Source: Pectobacterium zantedeschiae (GTDB lineage Bacteria; Pseudomonadota; Gammaproteobacteria; Enterobacterales; Enterobacteriaceae). From it: DNA of 64,000 bases. Below, piece after piece: positions 19,117-29,936 of the stretch. The position numbers were made by a program, and so were the translations under genes. The stretch lies in NCBI RefSeq assembly GCF_004137795.1, contig NZ_NWTM01000001.1:2469229-2533228 (forward strand), given 5' to 3'. Under the pieces are notes generated by a model that was not told where the DNA came from, ran no database searches, and saw only the letters and a list, made by a program, of their open reading frames with translations. Positions within the stretch are counted from its first letter, which is position 1. Every line of letters starts with the position of its first letter.

Positions 19117-22061
19117 TGTGCTGAAACCTTACCAACAGCTTCCGATGCCGCTGGCTGTGGTGCAGGTGCGGGGATCATTGTGGGTGCTTTCTCACGCGGT
19201 AACGTTTTCTGCAATGAAGACGCATCAGCGTAGGTATGCCAGCCTTTAGGCGCAGCATAGTCGGCTTTGCCATGATGGCTACCGGAAACCTGTGATAACA
19301 CCGCCAGCCCTTCGGGCTTCAACGCCTGCTGGAAGAAATCTGCCAGTTGCTTCACTGTCAGTGGTTTGATTTGTTCGAGCAATTTCTCGCGCGAATCAAA
19401 AGCAAAATTCTCCCGATCCAGATCGCGGCGCAGTCGGCTGGCCTCTTCACCCAGCGTTTGTGGACGCTGATTCAGTTCATTCATCACGCCTTGCTTATAC
19501 TGCGCAAATTCTTCTTCACTCATTTCGCGCAGTCGTTTTTGCGCCTTTTCGTAGAAGTCTTCATAGCGCTGATACAAATAGGCAGGCTGTTTGCTATTGC
19601 TTTGCAACAGGAATCCGATCCCCCACTGCCTGCCGATAGCCGTTGGGAAAGCAAACACCGCATAGCCCAACTGCTCTTCCGTTCTCAGTTGGCTATAGAA
19701 CCAAGGCTGAACGATCTGCCCCAGCACTGAGCTATACGCCATGCTTTCCGTTTCGGAATAGCCAGTCGGCACATACACCGCCGCTAATGCAGAATCGGTA
19801 CTACTGCCAGCGCGCTCCAGATTAGCAAGCTGTGGCTGGCTGATTTTTATATCATCGCTACGCGACAGATTTTCACCATTGGCCTTCAAATGCGTTTTTA
19901 GCGTATTCGCTAACTCGATGACACGATTCGGTGCCAGATTGCCGACAACGAGCATTTCCGGTGTGGATTTTTTCAGCAGGTCATTGCGGTAATTAACCAC
20001 ATCCTGCAAACGAATATCCTTCAACAGGCTACGGCGCTCAGAGCGTTCAAAATATGGAGGCTGAGACGCGGCTCGGATAGGCTGCATTGCCTGTTCAAAA
20101 GCTTTTGATTTCTCCGCCGCATCCAACTGCTGCAAATACCAAGATTTTGCCTGCGCGAGTTGCGCTTCCGTTGAGGTAAAGGAAGCATAGCCATCGACCA
20201 GCGTCAGTAACAACTGTGGTAAATGCTGAGTATAACCATCCGCACTAATAAGCAGACCATCATTGTTTTGGGTGGAGAAGCTGATACCGCCAATTGAGGC
20301 CTGATAACTCAGTTCATCCAATGCCAGTCCTGCCAGATAATCATTTAACGCGAACAACACCTGATTGCGGGCGGTACTGCATGCTTGCTGATTACGCAGC
20401 ATCAGTGTAATTTCCGCTTTCGGCTCATCGGCGAAATAGTGACTCGGCATGTACAACACGCGCAACCCCGGTTGATTCAGCAGGAGTGTCGGTTTAGTCA
20501 TTGCCTTATCCGCTTTGATCAGAGAAAAATCATTCGGGATATAAGGGTTGATTGTCGGCAACGACAGCGACATTTTCTGCCCCAGCGTTTTCCATTTTGC
20601 AAAGGTTGCTGACGGGATTTTATCCATCTCGTACGGCGCATCGACAAAATAAGCCACCTTATTATGCGGCTCATTCGGGCTGATGACCCACACGCGCGCA
20701 TTCTGCGGCGTCATCTCATCAAGTCGTGCAGCGATAGCTTTCGGATCGTAGCGATCCGCCACATATTGTGCATCCAGCGTATGCTCGACTGGCACGCGCA
20801 ACATGGTATCAACCAGCCATTCGATATAATCCATATCCCGGCTGATGGACGGATAGCGGAAATCCAGATCCAGAACATGCGCGATCTCATCAAAATAACG
20901 CTGCTGAATCCCCTCGGTACGGATTTGTTGTAGGTAACGGAATATTGCTGCGATGACTTCGTCCCGCTGCGCCAGGCCTTTATCGGTCAGCGAAGCAGAA
21001 ATAGCAAACATGCCGCCGTTGCGGTCAATTATCGGTGAAGAGCCTGCACCGATAGACTCAACCAGCCCTTCCTTTTGCAACCAGTCAGAGAGCGTATTCT
21101 GGCTGCGGTTGCCGAGCAGATAGCTGATGTAGGTATCCGTCTTGCTACGAAATTCCTGGCTAATATCGCTAACGCGAAACTCAATACGCAGCTGTTTTCT
21201 CGGTTGAGCAGGAACGTAGTGAATCATGACTCCACGCTGCTTCTCCGTTGTTACGGGAACCGTAACCGCGGGAATGCTGGCGTTATGATTGGCAATGCGA
21301 CCGAATGTGTCGGCCGCCAGTTTCGCCAGTTCAGGCAGAGGTTGATTACTGTAAATCACCCCTTTCATCAGATTAGCGGAGTAGTATCGCTGGTAGAACT
21401 TCACCAGCTCATCATGCAGTTTGCTGCCGGGTTTATCGCTCAGAGTTTCAAGATTGCCCCCCGAGAAACGTGCGCTCGGGTGCGCCGGATTCAACGTCTC
21501 CGCCCCAACCTGTGCCATACGGTGACCGTCACGTGAACGCGCCATCGTCAATTCCGCATTGACCGCATTACGTTCACGATCGGCGTTCACCGGATCGAGC
21601 AGCGGTTCCGCGATAGCATCAGCCATCCGATCCACTGCTGGCCGTAGCGCATCGTTTTCCACTTCCAGATAAAATGCCGTGCGGTAAGACGCCGTACTGG
21701 CATTGTGGCTACCACCATGCTTTTTCAAAAACTCGGAAAGCGCCTCCGGTTCCGGGTAACGTTTCGATCCCATCAGCACCATGTGTTCGAGGTAGTGTGC
21801 TAATCCCAGTTGGTTATTAGGATCGTCCAGCGAACCAATAGGCAGCGCCAGCGATGCCAAAGATTTCGGTGCCTGTGGATCGGAAACCAGCAGAACCGTC
21901 ATGCCGTTATCCAGTTTGATCGCCTGATATTGCCGCGGATCTTTTTCGCTTTTTCGAATCGTCTGGGCCAGCGGCTGCCAACCCGTATCAGCCCAACTCG
22001 CCGGAAGCCAGAATGTGAATAAAAGAAACCACCCGGTAATCCAGACCCACTGTTTACGCAT
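19113..22061 (-). CDS. ptrA: Pitrilysin (protease III), periplasmic M16 metallopeptidase
   Basis: A large periplasmic zinc protease that degrades small peptides. After a signal peptide ending near WLPASWA, the inverted zinc motif HYLEH is present (about residue 85) with the distal Glu in the RNAVNAEL segment. Three further M16-like domains follow, as in insulin-degrading enzyme. I chose ATG at 22061 (982 residues): GGAG is six bases upstream and the signal peptide MRKQWVWITGW starts there. An in-frame ATG at 22088 would add nine residues before the signal. It lies between recC and recB, as in E. coli. Confidence 0.96.
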   Translation of the reverse strand: MRKQWVWITGWFLLFTFWLPASWADTGWQPLAQTIRKSEKDPRQYQAIKLDNGMTVLLVSDPQAPKSLASLALPIGSLDDPNNQLGLAHYLEHMVLMGSKRYPEPEALSEFLKKHGGSHNASTASYRTAFYLEVENDALRPAVDRMADAIAEPLLDPVNADRERNAVNAELTMARSRDGHRMAQVGAETLNPAHPSARFSGGNLETLSDKPGSKLHDELVKFYQRYYSANLMKGVIYSNQPLPELAKLAADTFGRIANHNASIPAVTVPVTTEKQRGVMIHYVPAQPRKQLRIEFRVSDISQEFRSKTDTYISYLLGNRSQNTLSDWLQKEGLVESIGAGSSPIIDRNGGMFAISASLTDKGLAQRDEVIAAIFRYLQQIRTEGIQQRYFDEIAHVLDLDFRYPSISRDMDYIEWLVDTMLRVPVEHTLDAQYVADRYDPKAIAARLDEMTPQNARVWVISPNEPHNKVAYFVDAPYEMDKIPSATFAKWKTLGQKMSLSLPTINPYIPNDFSLIKADKAMTKPTLLLNQPGLRVLYMPSHYFADEPKAEITLMLRNQQACSTARNQVLFALNDYLAGLALDELSYQASIGGISFSTQNNDGLLISADGYTQHLPQLLLTLVDGYASFTSTEAQLAQAKSWYLQQLDAAEKSKAFEQAMQPIRAASQPPYFERSERRSLLKDIRLQDVVNYRNDLLKKSTPEMLVVGNLAPNRVIELANTLKTHLKANGENLSRSDDIKISQPQLANLERAGSSTDSALAAVYVPTGYSETESMAYSSVLGQIVQPWFYSQLRTEEQLGYAVFAFPTAIGRQWGIGFLLQSNSKQPAYLYQRYEDFYEKAQKRLREMSEEEFAQYKQGVMNELNQRPQTLGEEASRLRRDLDRENFAFDSREKLLEQIKPLTVKQLADFFQQALKPEGLAVLSQVSGSHHGKADYAAPKGWHTYADASSLQKTLPREKAPTMIPAPAPQPAASEAVGKVSAQ

Positions 22062-22157
22062 GCAATTCTCCAACCTCATATCCACCACTTTTCACGTTGC
22101 AGTGCGTTATCTTTTCGCACCTCGAAATCTATACAGACATCATTCAAAACACACTCA

Positions 22158-25100
22158 TCAAGCCAGATTAAAGCGGAACGGCGGCAGTAGCCAGACTTGC
22201 GCCGCTTCAATCACCTCATTCATTCGTTTTTCATCCAACTCACGGACAATACGTTGCAGGTAATAATCCTCACCTTCACCCCGCATTCCCATGTTACCCT
22301 GCCAAGCTTGCAGCAAGCGGGCGCGCGCTTTATTCTGCGCCTCTTCATCTGACCGCAGGCTATCGCTTTCACGATCATAACATTCCGCCAACCACGCGCT
22401 CCCTGCTTTGTTAAGCAGTAACAACGGTTTGCTCATTCCCTGACGATATCCATCCAGCATAATGCTCAGATATTCTCTGGCCTGAGCCTCCGACAACGCG
22501 GCAAAGCGCCACACGGTGTCTTCCCGCCCATACAGCCGACTTTCTCCCTGTCCACCCGTTGCACAGTAGGCCAGATGCTCCAACCACAGCGTAATGCCAT
22601 CCTTCATGGAAAGCGTACCGGGACGCCAGCGCAGCAAACCATCCGGCTGAACCTGATTTAGCCAGCCGCTGACACGCACGCCGTCAAGGAGAATATCCAC
22701 TTCCCGGCTCACCGACAGCGACAGCGTTAATTCATCACGCACGCGCGCGGCGAGCTGCGCCATATCCTGCTGCTGTTCCTGCCAGTAAATTTCGCCAAAC
22801 GCGCCATAGGGCAATTCGCCCGCGGCTCTGGCGCGACGGTACAGTTTTTCCGTATCACCTTCATTAATCAAGGTATTCAGCAACTCACTATTCAATTGAT
22901 AGCGGTTCAGGCTATCAACCACAAAAGGCTCTTCATCCAATAGCTCGTCACTGTGTAGCATAAAACTCACGCCAAGCCGCAGTTGAAAAAAAGCGCGCAC
23001 AGGGTGGCGGTAAAAACGTTTCAGATCGTCCAGGCTGACATCGATATCACTTGCTCTTTCGGACAGTGCTTCACGATCGAAATCAGGCTGTGCTTCTCCT
23101 TTTTGGTTCGCCGCCGCCAGCCACTCTGCCGCAAAGCTCAACGGCTGCGGTGCAGGCTGGAAGTTATGCGCATCAAAAGGCATACGGCTATGCTCACGGC
23201 ATAGATGCTGCACAACACGCTCTGCGCTGCTATCAATATCCAGCGCCTCATCACCCGGCAGGACGTAGCTCTGCGCAATATATTCCGTCAGCTCGCTGAC
23301 CAATACGGAAGGATAACGGCGCATATTATCCTGAATCGAGCGCCCGATATAACTGATATAAAGCTTGTGCTGTGCCGACAGAAGCGCTTCCAGAAACAGA
23401 TAGCGGTCATCGTCACGCCGGCTACGGTCACCGCGCTTGATTTTCCTCCCCATCAGGTCGAACCCAAGCGGCGGCAACGTTCGAGGATAAACGCCATCGT
23501 TCATCCCCAGTAAACACACGACTTTGAAGGGGATGGAACGCATAGGCATCAGCGTACAAAAGTTGATAGCACCAGCCAGGAAACGCTGGCTGAGTCGTTC
23601 TTGATCGAGACGCCGTGACAGTTCATCACGTAACCGGGAGATCGGCACCTGTTGCGGATAATGCGCCATCGTGCCCATGCCAATGACGTGCTGCCACTGT
23701 TTTTCAACTAGCGCCAGCGCCGCTTCAGTCTCACTGTCAGCATCAAAGAAGGTTTCGATTAGTTCTCGGCATAGCGGTAACCAGTCGACAAGCAAACGTG
23801 GCTGGGACAGGCGCTGACGCCATTGATGAATCTGCATCAGTAGTTCGGCCAGTTGACCAGCCAGTTCCGCAATCAGCCCACTGGATTCGTCATAAGGCAG
23901 CACGCCCTGCCAGTCGCCAGTCTGGCTATCCATCGCATAACCCAGCAGCATCCTCGTCAGACCGAAACGCCACGTATGTTGCCCCGTTGGCGGCAACATC
24001 AGATCGCGTACGTTGTCGTCATCCAACCCCCAACGCACACCCGATTCCACCACCCACAGGCGCAAACGACGTAGCCCTTCTTCCTGAATACCGAAACGAG
24101 CAGCGAGTGCGGGTACTTCAAGCAATGCCAGAACTTGCTCCGCCGTAAAACGGCTCGTGGGCAGATCTAACAGACTAATCACCGCCTGCAACGCAGGATG
24201 TGCATGTCGCGCACGCTGATCGGAAATGGCAAAAGGCAGGTAGCGGTTGTCCGGCGCATTACCAAACACGGCTTGAATAAACGGGGTATAGCTGTCGATG
24301 TCCGCCATCATCACAATCACATCGCGCGGCATCAGTTCAGGATCGTCTGCCATCATGGCTAACAACCGATCGTGAAGCACTTCAACTTCACGCTGCGGAC
24401 TATGGCAGGCATGAAAATCGATCGAACGATCGTCGAGTGCCAACAGACGCTTTTGCGTACTGGTATTTTGTGTTTCGTGGCTTACCGCCACAACCGCATG
24501 ATCTTCCAGTTCAAGGATATCGCGCTGCAAAGTTTGCAGTAGATTTTCACCATCCGACTCAACAAAGGCATCGATTTCCTGCACGCTATCCAATTCAGCC
24601 AGCAGATACAGGTTATCGCGCCCCAGCTTGCCCCACGATGCCAACAACGGATTATTAATCGACTGTTTACCTTCCTCGTTGAATAGCGTTTCTGCCAGTG
24701 AGGGATCGCGAAATAACGAACGGGTTTCATCAGTCTGTTCGCGGTCAAAACGATGTAAACGGCGGTTACGGGCTTTTAGCTTCGCCAGAAATTTATAATC
24801 CTGAATATCACTCCAGTAATGGCGACAGGGATTGGTAAATAGCAGATGCACATCAATGTGCTGCGCCAGCGCGTTCAATGCCTGTAAATAGATGGGGGGT
24901 AACGCCGATATACCGCAGATAAAAACGCGTGGCGGCAGGCCTTTCGGACATGTTTTTGCCTGTTCTAACGCATTAATAAAACGTTGGTATAGAATCGCAT
25001 GGTGCCATTCAGGCTGCGCCAGTTCACGTGTGTAATTCACCAGAGCGCGCCACAGCGCCGACTGCCACAGCTGGTTACCACCGAGATCGTCAACCTGTTT

Positions 25101-25556
25101 CCCCTCTTGCCATGCTTTAATCCAATCAGGGCGATAAATCAGGTATTGATCAAAAAGATCCGCCACACGTCCGGCAAGTTGGTGCAGCTTGCGCTGGTTA
25201 TCATCATCCTGCAAATAGTGGTTAAGTGCTGAGAAGTCAGGTTGTGCCAACAAATCGGGTAGCAAGTGCATGAGCTTCCACGTCATCGCATCCTTGCTGA
25301 AAGCGCTTTCTTTTGGAATATCCGGCAGCACATGGCGACACATATTCCACAAAAAAACGCCGGGCAGCGGGAATTGAATATTGGCAGCAATACCAAAGTC
25401 TGCGGCCAGTTCCATTTGCAACCACTGCGCCATCCCTGGGCTTTGCACCAAAATCACTTCCTGCTGGAAAGGATCCACAAGCGGCTGACGTTTTATCAGC
25501 TCAACCATCAGCCTTTTCAAGATATCCAACTGATTGGAGTGATAGATTCTAAACAT
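22158..25556 (-). CDS. recC: Exodeoxyribonuclease V subunit gamma
   Basis: A 1132-residue RecC, the Chi-recognition and scaffold subunit (E. coli 1122). It starts with MFRIYHSNQLDILKRLM and has the diagnostic segments GMAQWLQMELA, RVFICGISALPPIYL and CLLGMNDGVYPRTLPPLGFDLM. As expected, no helicase motifs are intact. First gene of recC-ptrA-recB-recD on the minus strand. A MITE-like repeat lies immediately upstream. Confidence 0.97.
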   Translation of the reverse strand: MFRIYHSNQLDILKRLMVELIKRQPLVDPFQQEVILVQSPGMAQWLQMELAADFGIAANIQFPLPGVFLWNMCRHVLPDIPKESAFSKDAMTWKLMHLLPDLLAQPDFSALNHYLQDDDNQRKLHQLAGRVADLFDQYLIYRPDWIKAWQEGKQVDDLGGNQLWQSALWRALVNYTRELAQPEWHHAILYQRFINALEQAKTCPKGLPPRVFICGISALPPIYLQALNALAQHIDVHLLFTNPCRHYWSDIQDYKFLAKLKARNRRLHRFDREQTDETRSLFRDPSLAETLFNEEGKQSINNPLLASWGKLGRDNLYLLAELDSVQEIDAFVESDGENLLQTLQRDILELEDHAVVAVSHETQNTSTQKRLLALDDRSIDFHACHSPQREVEVLHDRLLAMMADDPELMPRDVIVMMADIDSYTPFIQAVFGNAPDNRYLPFAISDQRARHAHPALQAVISLLDLPTSRFTAEQVLALLEVPALAARFGIQEEGLRRLRLWVVESGVRWGLDDDNVRDLMLPPTGQHTWRFGLTRMLLGYAMDSQTGDWQGVLPYDESSGLIAELAGQLAELLMQIHQWRQRLSQPRLLVDWLPLCRELIETFFDADSETEAALALVEKQWQHVIGMGTMAHYPQQVPISRLRDELSRRLDQERLSQRFLAGAINFCTLMPMRSIPFKVVCLLGMNDGVYPRTLPPLGFDLMGRKIKRGDRSRRDDDRYLFLEALLSAQHKLYISYIGRSIQDNMRRYPSVLVSELTEYIAQSYVLPGDEALDIDSSAERVVQHLCREHSRMPFDAHNFQPAPQPLSFAAEWLAAANQKGEAQPDFDREALSERASDIDVSLDDLKRFYRHPVRAFFQLRLGVSFMLHSDELLDEEPFVVDSLNRYQLNSELLNTLINEGDTEKLYRRARAAGELPYGAFGEIYWQEQQQDMAQLAARVRDELTLSLSVSREVDILLDGVRVSGWLNQVQPDGLLRWRPGTLSMKDGITLWLEHLAYCATGGQGESRLYGREDTVWRFAALSEAQAREYLSIMLDGYRQGMSKPLLLLNKAGSAWLAECYDRESDSLRSDEEAQNKARARLLQAWQGNMGMRGEGEDYYLQRIVRELDEKRMNEVIEAAQVWLLPPFRFNLA

Positions 25557-25593
25557 TCTGGCTCCTGCTACCGCTGCTTACGATTGATCATTC

Positions 25594-25866
<273 letters not shown>

Positions 25867-25881
25867 GTTTGCCAGGCATGT

Positions 25882-26292
25882 TTAGCTGACAGGTGATGAC
25901 CGGCAAAACCAACGGTTCAGTGTAGCCTGATAGCGACGTGGCGTCATGACTCTTGCCGTTACCTGACGGCATTCTCCGCTCTGTAACTGCTCTGACAAAC
26001 TAAACTGCCAGTTTTTACCCGAAAGAGACGCAGCATTATCAAGATCGAACGGATAATATGACACACCCGCTTCATAGGCCTCGAGCTGCTGCATAGCAAA
26101 CCGCCAGGCCTGACGCTGCTGCCACTGGTGCTGAAATGACTGTTGCAAGATCTGGTGATATTGCAATAGCCCCATCAGCGATACAGCAAACAGCAACGCT
26201 GCCACCAGCGTCTCCGGCAGGCTGAAACCTGATTGACGACTCACGAACCTGTTGTTCACTGCACTACTCCGTTGCGTCACAGCGTGTGACAT
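25882..26292 (-). CDS. ppdC: Prepilin-peptidase-dependent protein C, pilin-like
   Basis: A 136-residue type IV pilin-like protein. The class III signal SGFSLPETLVAALLFAVSLMG is seen, with cleavage after Gly, mature Phe1 and Glu5, and one N-terminal helix. A Cys pair (GECRQ, WFCRS) could form the D-loop. It overlaps the ygdB end by 29 bases and is the last pilin-like gene before recC, as in E. coli. The function of this cluster is not settled; it may form a minor-pilin complex for a type IV pilus. Confidence 0.88.
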   Translation of the reverse strand: MSHAVTQRSSAVNNRFVSRQSGFSLPETLVAALLFAVSLMGLLQYHQILQQSFQHQWQQRQAWRFAMQQLEAYEAGVSYYPFDLDNAASLSGKNWQFSLSEQLQSGECRQVTARVMTPRRYQATLNRWFCRSSPVS

Positions 26293-26719
26293 CTTTATCT
26301 GGGCAAAAATCTAGCCAGCCATTACCTAATGGTTGAATAGCAATCTGGCCCGACGATAGTGCCGAAAATGACACTCGTTGGTACAACCTCAATGGTCGCG
26401 CAGAAGCAGGGAGCATTCCTTCACCTCGCAGTAATCCTTGCGCTCCATCCGAGGCCGCACGCAGACACACCACCAATTGATCTGCCGACAACTGCTGGCA
26501 TTGCCAGTTTTCCGTTAGCGCCCCCCAGCGCTGCTCTCTTCCCCAGTTCAGCGAGGACAATGCCTGATTGAAGGCTCGCAGATAGTGCCGTTCATCGTTT
26601 CCTAGTTGAATGGCAGCATCAAGCTGGCGTTGCAAACCAGACATTAACAGCAGGCCGATAATGGCGATGAGCAGCACCATACCCAGCGTTCCACTCCCTT
26701 CTTGCTTTCCTGCGCTCAT
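26264..26719 (-). CDS. ygdB: YgdB family pilin-assembly-like protein (DUF2509)
   Basis: A 151-residue protein with one N-terminal hydrophobic helix (GTLGMVLLIAIIGLLLMSG) preceded by GSG. There is no Glu5, as in PilX/GspK-like tip minor pilins. The rest is soluble with three Cys residues. It overlaps ppdB by 4 bases and ppdC by 29, so the four genes form one operon. Confidence 0.85.
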   Translation of the reverse strand: MSAGKQEGSGTLGMVLLIAIIGLLLMSGLQRQLDAAIQLGNDERHYLRAFNQALSSLNWGREQRWGALTENWQCQQLSADQLVVCLRAASDGAQGLLRGEGMLPASARPLRLYQRVSFSALSSGQIAIQPLGNGWLDFCPDKDVTRCDATE

Positions 26720-27342
26720 TGATTACGACCAAGAATAATGCGAGTAATATGCTGCCGGACGGCAGGGCGTTTGGCCCAATAACCAGCCAGTTGCAGTTCG
26801 TACAACGCCACATCATTCTGTGCAGACAGGCGCTGTAGTCGGAAAACCGTGAGCACCACCTCCTGCGGATCAAACAGCTTCTCCCACCTGTCTCCCTGGC
26901 AGCTATGCGCCCCACTCTGAATTTCTAACGACCGCGCACGCAGACGATAACCAAAAGACTCGGCATCCTGCTGTTCTCCACCATCCCACACGCCATTCCG
27001 GTTCAGATCGTAAGAGACATTCAGGCAGCTGTTTTCCGTTTCTCCCGGATAATTCCCCATGCTGATCGCCTTTCCCTGGCATCTTCCGGCACAAAACCCC
27101 GCCCGACGGATATCTTTCTCAATCCCCATCGCTACCTGACTAAATAGCTGTTCCAATCGGAAAAGCTGTGCGCTGTCCTGGCTTTGGCTGCGTAACAGAG
27201 GGTACAACTGCGCTGCCGACAGCATAATCAGGCTACCTAAACTCAGCGCCAACAGGATTTCCGGCAGTGTGAAACCGCGTTGTTCACACCCTAACCCTGC
27301 TTGTCTCAACACTCTCTGTTTCAACATTCTCTGCTTCAACAT
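26716..27342 (-). CDS. ppdB: Prepilin-peptidase-dependent protein B, pilin-like
   Basis: A 208-residue protein with a class III signal RGFTLPEILLALSLGSLIML (Glu5 present) and a Cys-rich C-terminal half (FCAGRC, SCLNV, HSCQG). The leader before the Gly contains a 15-base tandem repeat encoding MLKQR twice, and a third diverged unit. This gives three in-frame starts (27342, 27327, 27312). The first overlaps the ppdA end closely. A partner of the other ppd genes in one operon. Confidence 0.87.
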   Translation of the reverse strand: MLKQRMLKQRVLRQAGLGCEQRGFTLPEILLALSLGSLIMLSAAQLYPLLRSQSQDSAQLFRLEQLFSQVAMGIEKDIRRAGFCAGRCQGKAISMGNYPGETENSCLNVSYDLNRNGVWDGGEQQDAESFGYRLRARSLEIQSGAHSCQGDRWEKLFDPQEVVLTVFRLQRLSAQNDVALYELQLAGYWAKRPAVRQHITRIILGRNQ

Positions 27343-27839
27343 AATGGAATCGCCAATACAACTTGCGACTCGCTACACAGACGGATGCGTCCCCTCACCG
27401 AGATAACCAGACGCAACTGCCCCGCAGAGTTCGACAACGAGATGTGACCAGCCTGTGCCGCGTTACGCAAGCCAAAAAACGTGAAAATATTGCTTGTGGA
27501 CTTGGCCAACACGACATCCTGAGAACGGCGAACAAACTGCCCTGGATGATTCTCACGGCACACGTCCTCCGTCTGTTTTTCATTCTGACCTGCCATCATG
27601 CACCACTGCGTCCCCTGTGAAATAAGCTTCGCAGTACGAGTTTCGTTATGCCAATAGGCATTCGCCTGAACCCGGCTCAAGAAGTCCAACAGTTGCTGCG
27701 CACTCTGTTCCAGACGGATGGCCTGCTGATACTGAATCCAGCCATGTAGGCCGCCGCCCGCCATCAGTGCCACAATCGTCAGCACCACCAATAATTCAAG
27801 CAAGGTAAACCCTCGCGGTTGTCGATTCCCTGTTTTCAT
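27336..27839 (-). CDS. ppdA: Prepilin-peptidase-dependent protein A, pilin-like
   Basis: A GspH/FimT-type pseudopilin of about 167 residues. The class III signal PRGFTLLELLVVLTIVALMAGGG is split here as PRGFTLLELL and VVLTIVALMAG, with Glu5. ATG at 27839 (MKTGNRQ) gives a leader of normal length; an in-frame ATG at 27866 would add nine residues. First gene of ppdA-ppdB-ygdB-ppdC downstream of thyA, as in E. coli. An inner-membrane/periplasmic location is expected. Confidence 0.87.
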   Translation of the reverse strand: MKTGNRQPRGFTLLELLVVLTIVALMAGGGLHGWIQYQQAIRLEQSAQQLLDFLSRVQANAYWHNETRTAKLISQGTQWCMMAGQNEKQTEDVCRENHPGQFVRRSQDVVLAKSTSNIFTFFGLRNAAQAGHISLSNSAGQLRLVISVRGRIRLCSESQVVLAIPLC

Positions 27840-27966
27840 GACGTCAGGATAGAGAGTCTTATCCACAAAAACAGCGCGTTAATGGTGCTATACGCGGCGG
27901 TTCGCAATGTTTTGCTGCAACGATGTAACAACAGAAAAATCGTGCGGGGAGGTGGGTAAAGTGAGG

Positions 27967-27994
27967 AAACAAAAAGGGCCGCATTATGCGGCCC
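27967..27994 (-). terminator. Rho-independent terminator of lgt-thyA
   Basis: On the minus strand: GGGCCGCA, loop TAA, TGCGGCCC, then a T-rich run (TTTTTGTTT). It lies 20 bases after the thyA stop. Confidence 0.85.
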
Positions 27995-28013
27995 AGAGAA
28001 ACGGTGAAAGGCT

Positions 28014-28808
28014 TTAGATCGCAACCGGTGCTTTGATGGCAGGATGCGGATCGTATCCCTCAATTTCAAAATCTTCGAAGCGATAGTCGAACAGCGTATC
28101 TGGGCGACGCTTAATCACCAATTTAGGCAGCGCGCGCGGTTCACGGCTCAGCTGTAAGTGCGTCTGTTCCATATGGTTGTTATACAGATGCGTATCGCCC
28201 CCCGTCCAGACGAAATCACCGACTTCCAGATCGCACTGCTGCGCCACCATATGCACCAGCAGCGCATAGCTGGCGATATTGAATGGCAAGCCGAGGAAGA
28301 TATCGCATGAACGCTGGTAAAGCTGGCAAGAGAGTTTGCCATCCGCCACGTAGAACTGGAAAAATGCGTGGCACGGTGCCAGCGCCATTTTGTCCAGATC
28401 TCCTACGTTCCAGGCAGACACGATGATACGGCGAGAATCTGGATCCTGTCTCAACTGGGTCAGAACATTCTTCAACTGGTCGATTTGGCGGCCGTCTGCG
28501 GCTCCCCACGAACGCCACTGTTTACCATAAACTGGCCCCAAATTACCGTTCTCATCTGCCCATTCGTCCCAAATACTGACTTTATTTTCATGCAAATAAG
28601 CAACATTGGTATCGCCGTTCAGGAACCAAAGCAGTTCATGAATAATCGAACGCAGGTGGCATTTTTTGGTGGTAACCAGCGGAAACCCGTCCTGCAAGTT
28701 GAAACGCATCTGATGGCCGAAAATGGAACGCGTGCCCGTGCCGGTACGGTCGGCCTTCGGCGTGCCTTCTTCAAGCACTTTTTTCATCAGATCCAGATAC
28801 TGTTTCAT
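28014..28808 (-). CDS. thyA: Thymidylate synthase
   Basis: A 264-residue cytoplasmic enzyme that makes dTMP from dUMP with methylenetetrahydrofolate. The catalytic Cys146 lies in [12 protein letters not shown] at the same position as in E. coli. The phosphate-binding [12 protein letters not shown] and the C-terminal [10 protein letters not shown] are intact. It follows lgt by 35 bases on the minus strand, so lgt-thyA is one operon. Confidence 0.99.
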   Translation of the reverse strand: MKQYLDLMKKVLEEGTPKADRTGTGTRSIFGHQMRFNLQDGFPLVTTKKCHLRSIIHELLWFLNGDTNVAYLHENKVSIWDEWADENGNLGPVYGKQWRSWGAADGRQIDQLKNVLTQLRQDPDSRRIIVSAWNVGDLDKMALAPCHAFFQFYVADGKLSCQLYQRSCDIFLGLPFNIASYALLVHMVAQQCDLEVGDFVWTGGDTHLYNNHMEQTHLQLSREPRALPKLVIKRRPDTLFDYRFEDFEIEGYDPHPAIKAPVAI

Positions 28809-28843
28809 ACTACCTCACCACAAAATTAAAGAAGGACAGCGGA

Positions 28844-29713
28844 TTATTGCTGTGCAGGCTGACGGCGATAAGCCCAAACCATCATCAGAATACCGGCGAT
28901 CACCATTGGCAACGACAGGATTTGCCCCATGCTGAAAAGGTCGCCAAACAGACCCAACTGCGCATCCGGCTGGCGGAAGAATTCGGTAATGATCCTGAAC
29001 ATGCCGTAGCAAATAAGGAAAAGCCCCGATACGCTCCCCATCGGCCGAGATTTACGGATAAAGAGATTCAGAATGATAAACAGCGCCACACCTTCCAGCA
29101 TCATTTGATACAGCTGTGAAGGATGACGCGGTAGCATACCGTACTGATTGAAAATCGCCTGCCACTGCGGATTGCTGACGGCCAGCATCATATCTTCGCT
29201 GCGCGAACCAGGAAACAGCATAGCCCATGGGGTATCTGTCGTGACACGACCCCACAGTTCGCCGTTGATAAAGTTGCCCAAGCGGCCAGCGCCAAGTCCA
29301 AAAGGAATCAGGGGAGCAATAAAATCAGCGACCTGGAAGAAATGACGTTTGGTTCGGTGAGCAAACCACAGCATGACGCAGATAACGCCCATTAAGCCGC
29401 CGTGGAACGACATACCGCCATCCCAGACTTTGAAAAGATAGAGCGGATTTTCAAGAAATGACGGGAAAGCATAAAACAGAACATAGCCCAGACGTCCGCC
29501 GACGAACACCCCAAGGAATCCCATATACAGCAGATTTTCGACTTCATCCTTGGTCCAACCGCTACCCGGTTTATTCGCCCGACGCACCGCCAACCACATG
29601 GCAAATACAAAACCCACCAGATACATCAGTCCATACCAGTGCAGCGCCAGCGGGCCGATTGAAAAAATCACTGGATCAAACTGAGGAAACGCCAGATAGC
29701 TTGTCGTCATCAT
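28844..29713 (-). CDS. lgt: Prolipoprotein diacylglyceryl transferase
   Basis: A 289-residue inner-membrane enzyme with seven predicted helices that transfers diacylglycerol to the lipobox Cys. The Lgt signature [14 protein letters not shown] and the essential HGGLMG motif are present. Length matches E. coli (291). Cotranscribed with thyA. Confidence 0.98.
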   Translation of the reverse strand: MMTTSYLAFPQFDPVIFSIGPLALHWYGLMYLVGFVFAMWLAVRRANKPGSGWTKDEVENLLYMGFLGVFVGGRLGYVLFYAFPSFLENPLYLFKVWDGGMSFHGGLMGVICVMLWFAHRTKRHFFQVADFIAPLIPFGLGAGRLGNFINGELWGRVTTDTPWAMLFPGSRSEDMMLAVSNPQWQAIFNQYGMLPRHPSQLYQMMLEGVALFIILNLFIRKSRPMGSVSGLFLICYGMFRIITEFFRQPDAQLGLFGDLFSMGQILSLPMVIAGILMMVWAYRRQPAQQ

Positions 29714-29936
29714 TCACCACATATTTTATTGTGTTATCCCTGTTTTCGGGATCGTCATTGATAGGCAAAAGGCAGGAGAATGAATCCATTCCTGCGAACC
29801 GCGGTGGCGAATCATAGCATACGCCCCCGTACTCATTGCTCGAGAACGGGAAAAGTTCTGTAAAACATTTATGCGTCGTTAAACATTTATTCGCAATTAC
29901 GTCGTGATATCTCAGCAGAGAATGTATCGCTACGCA

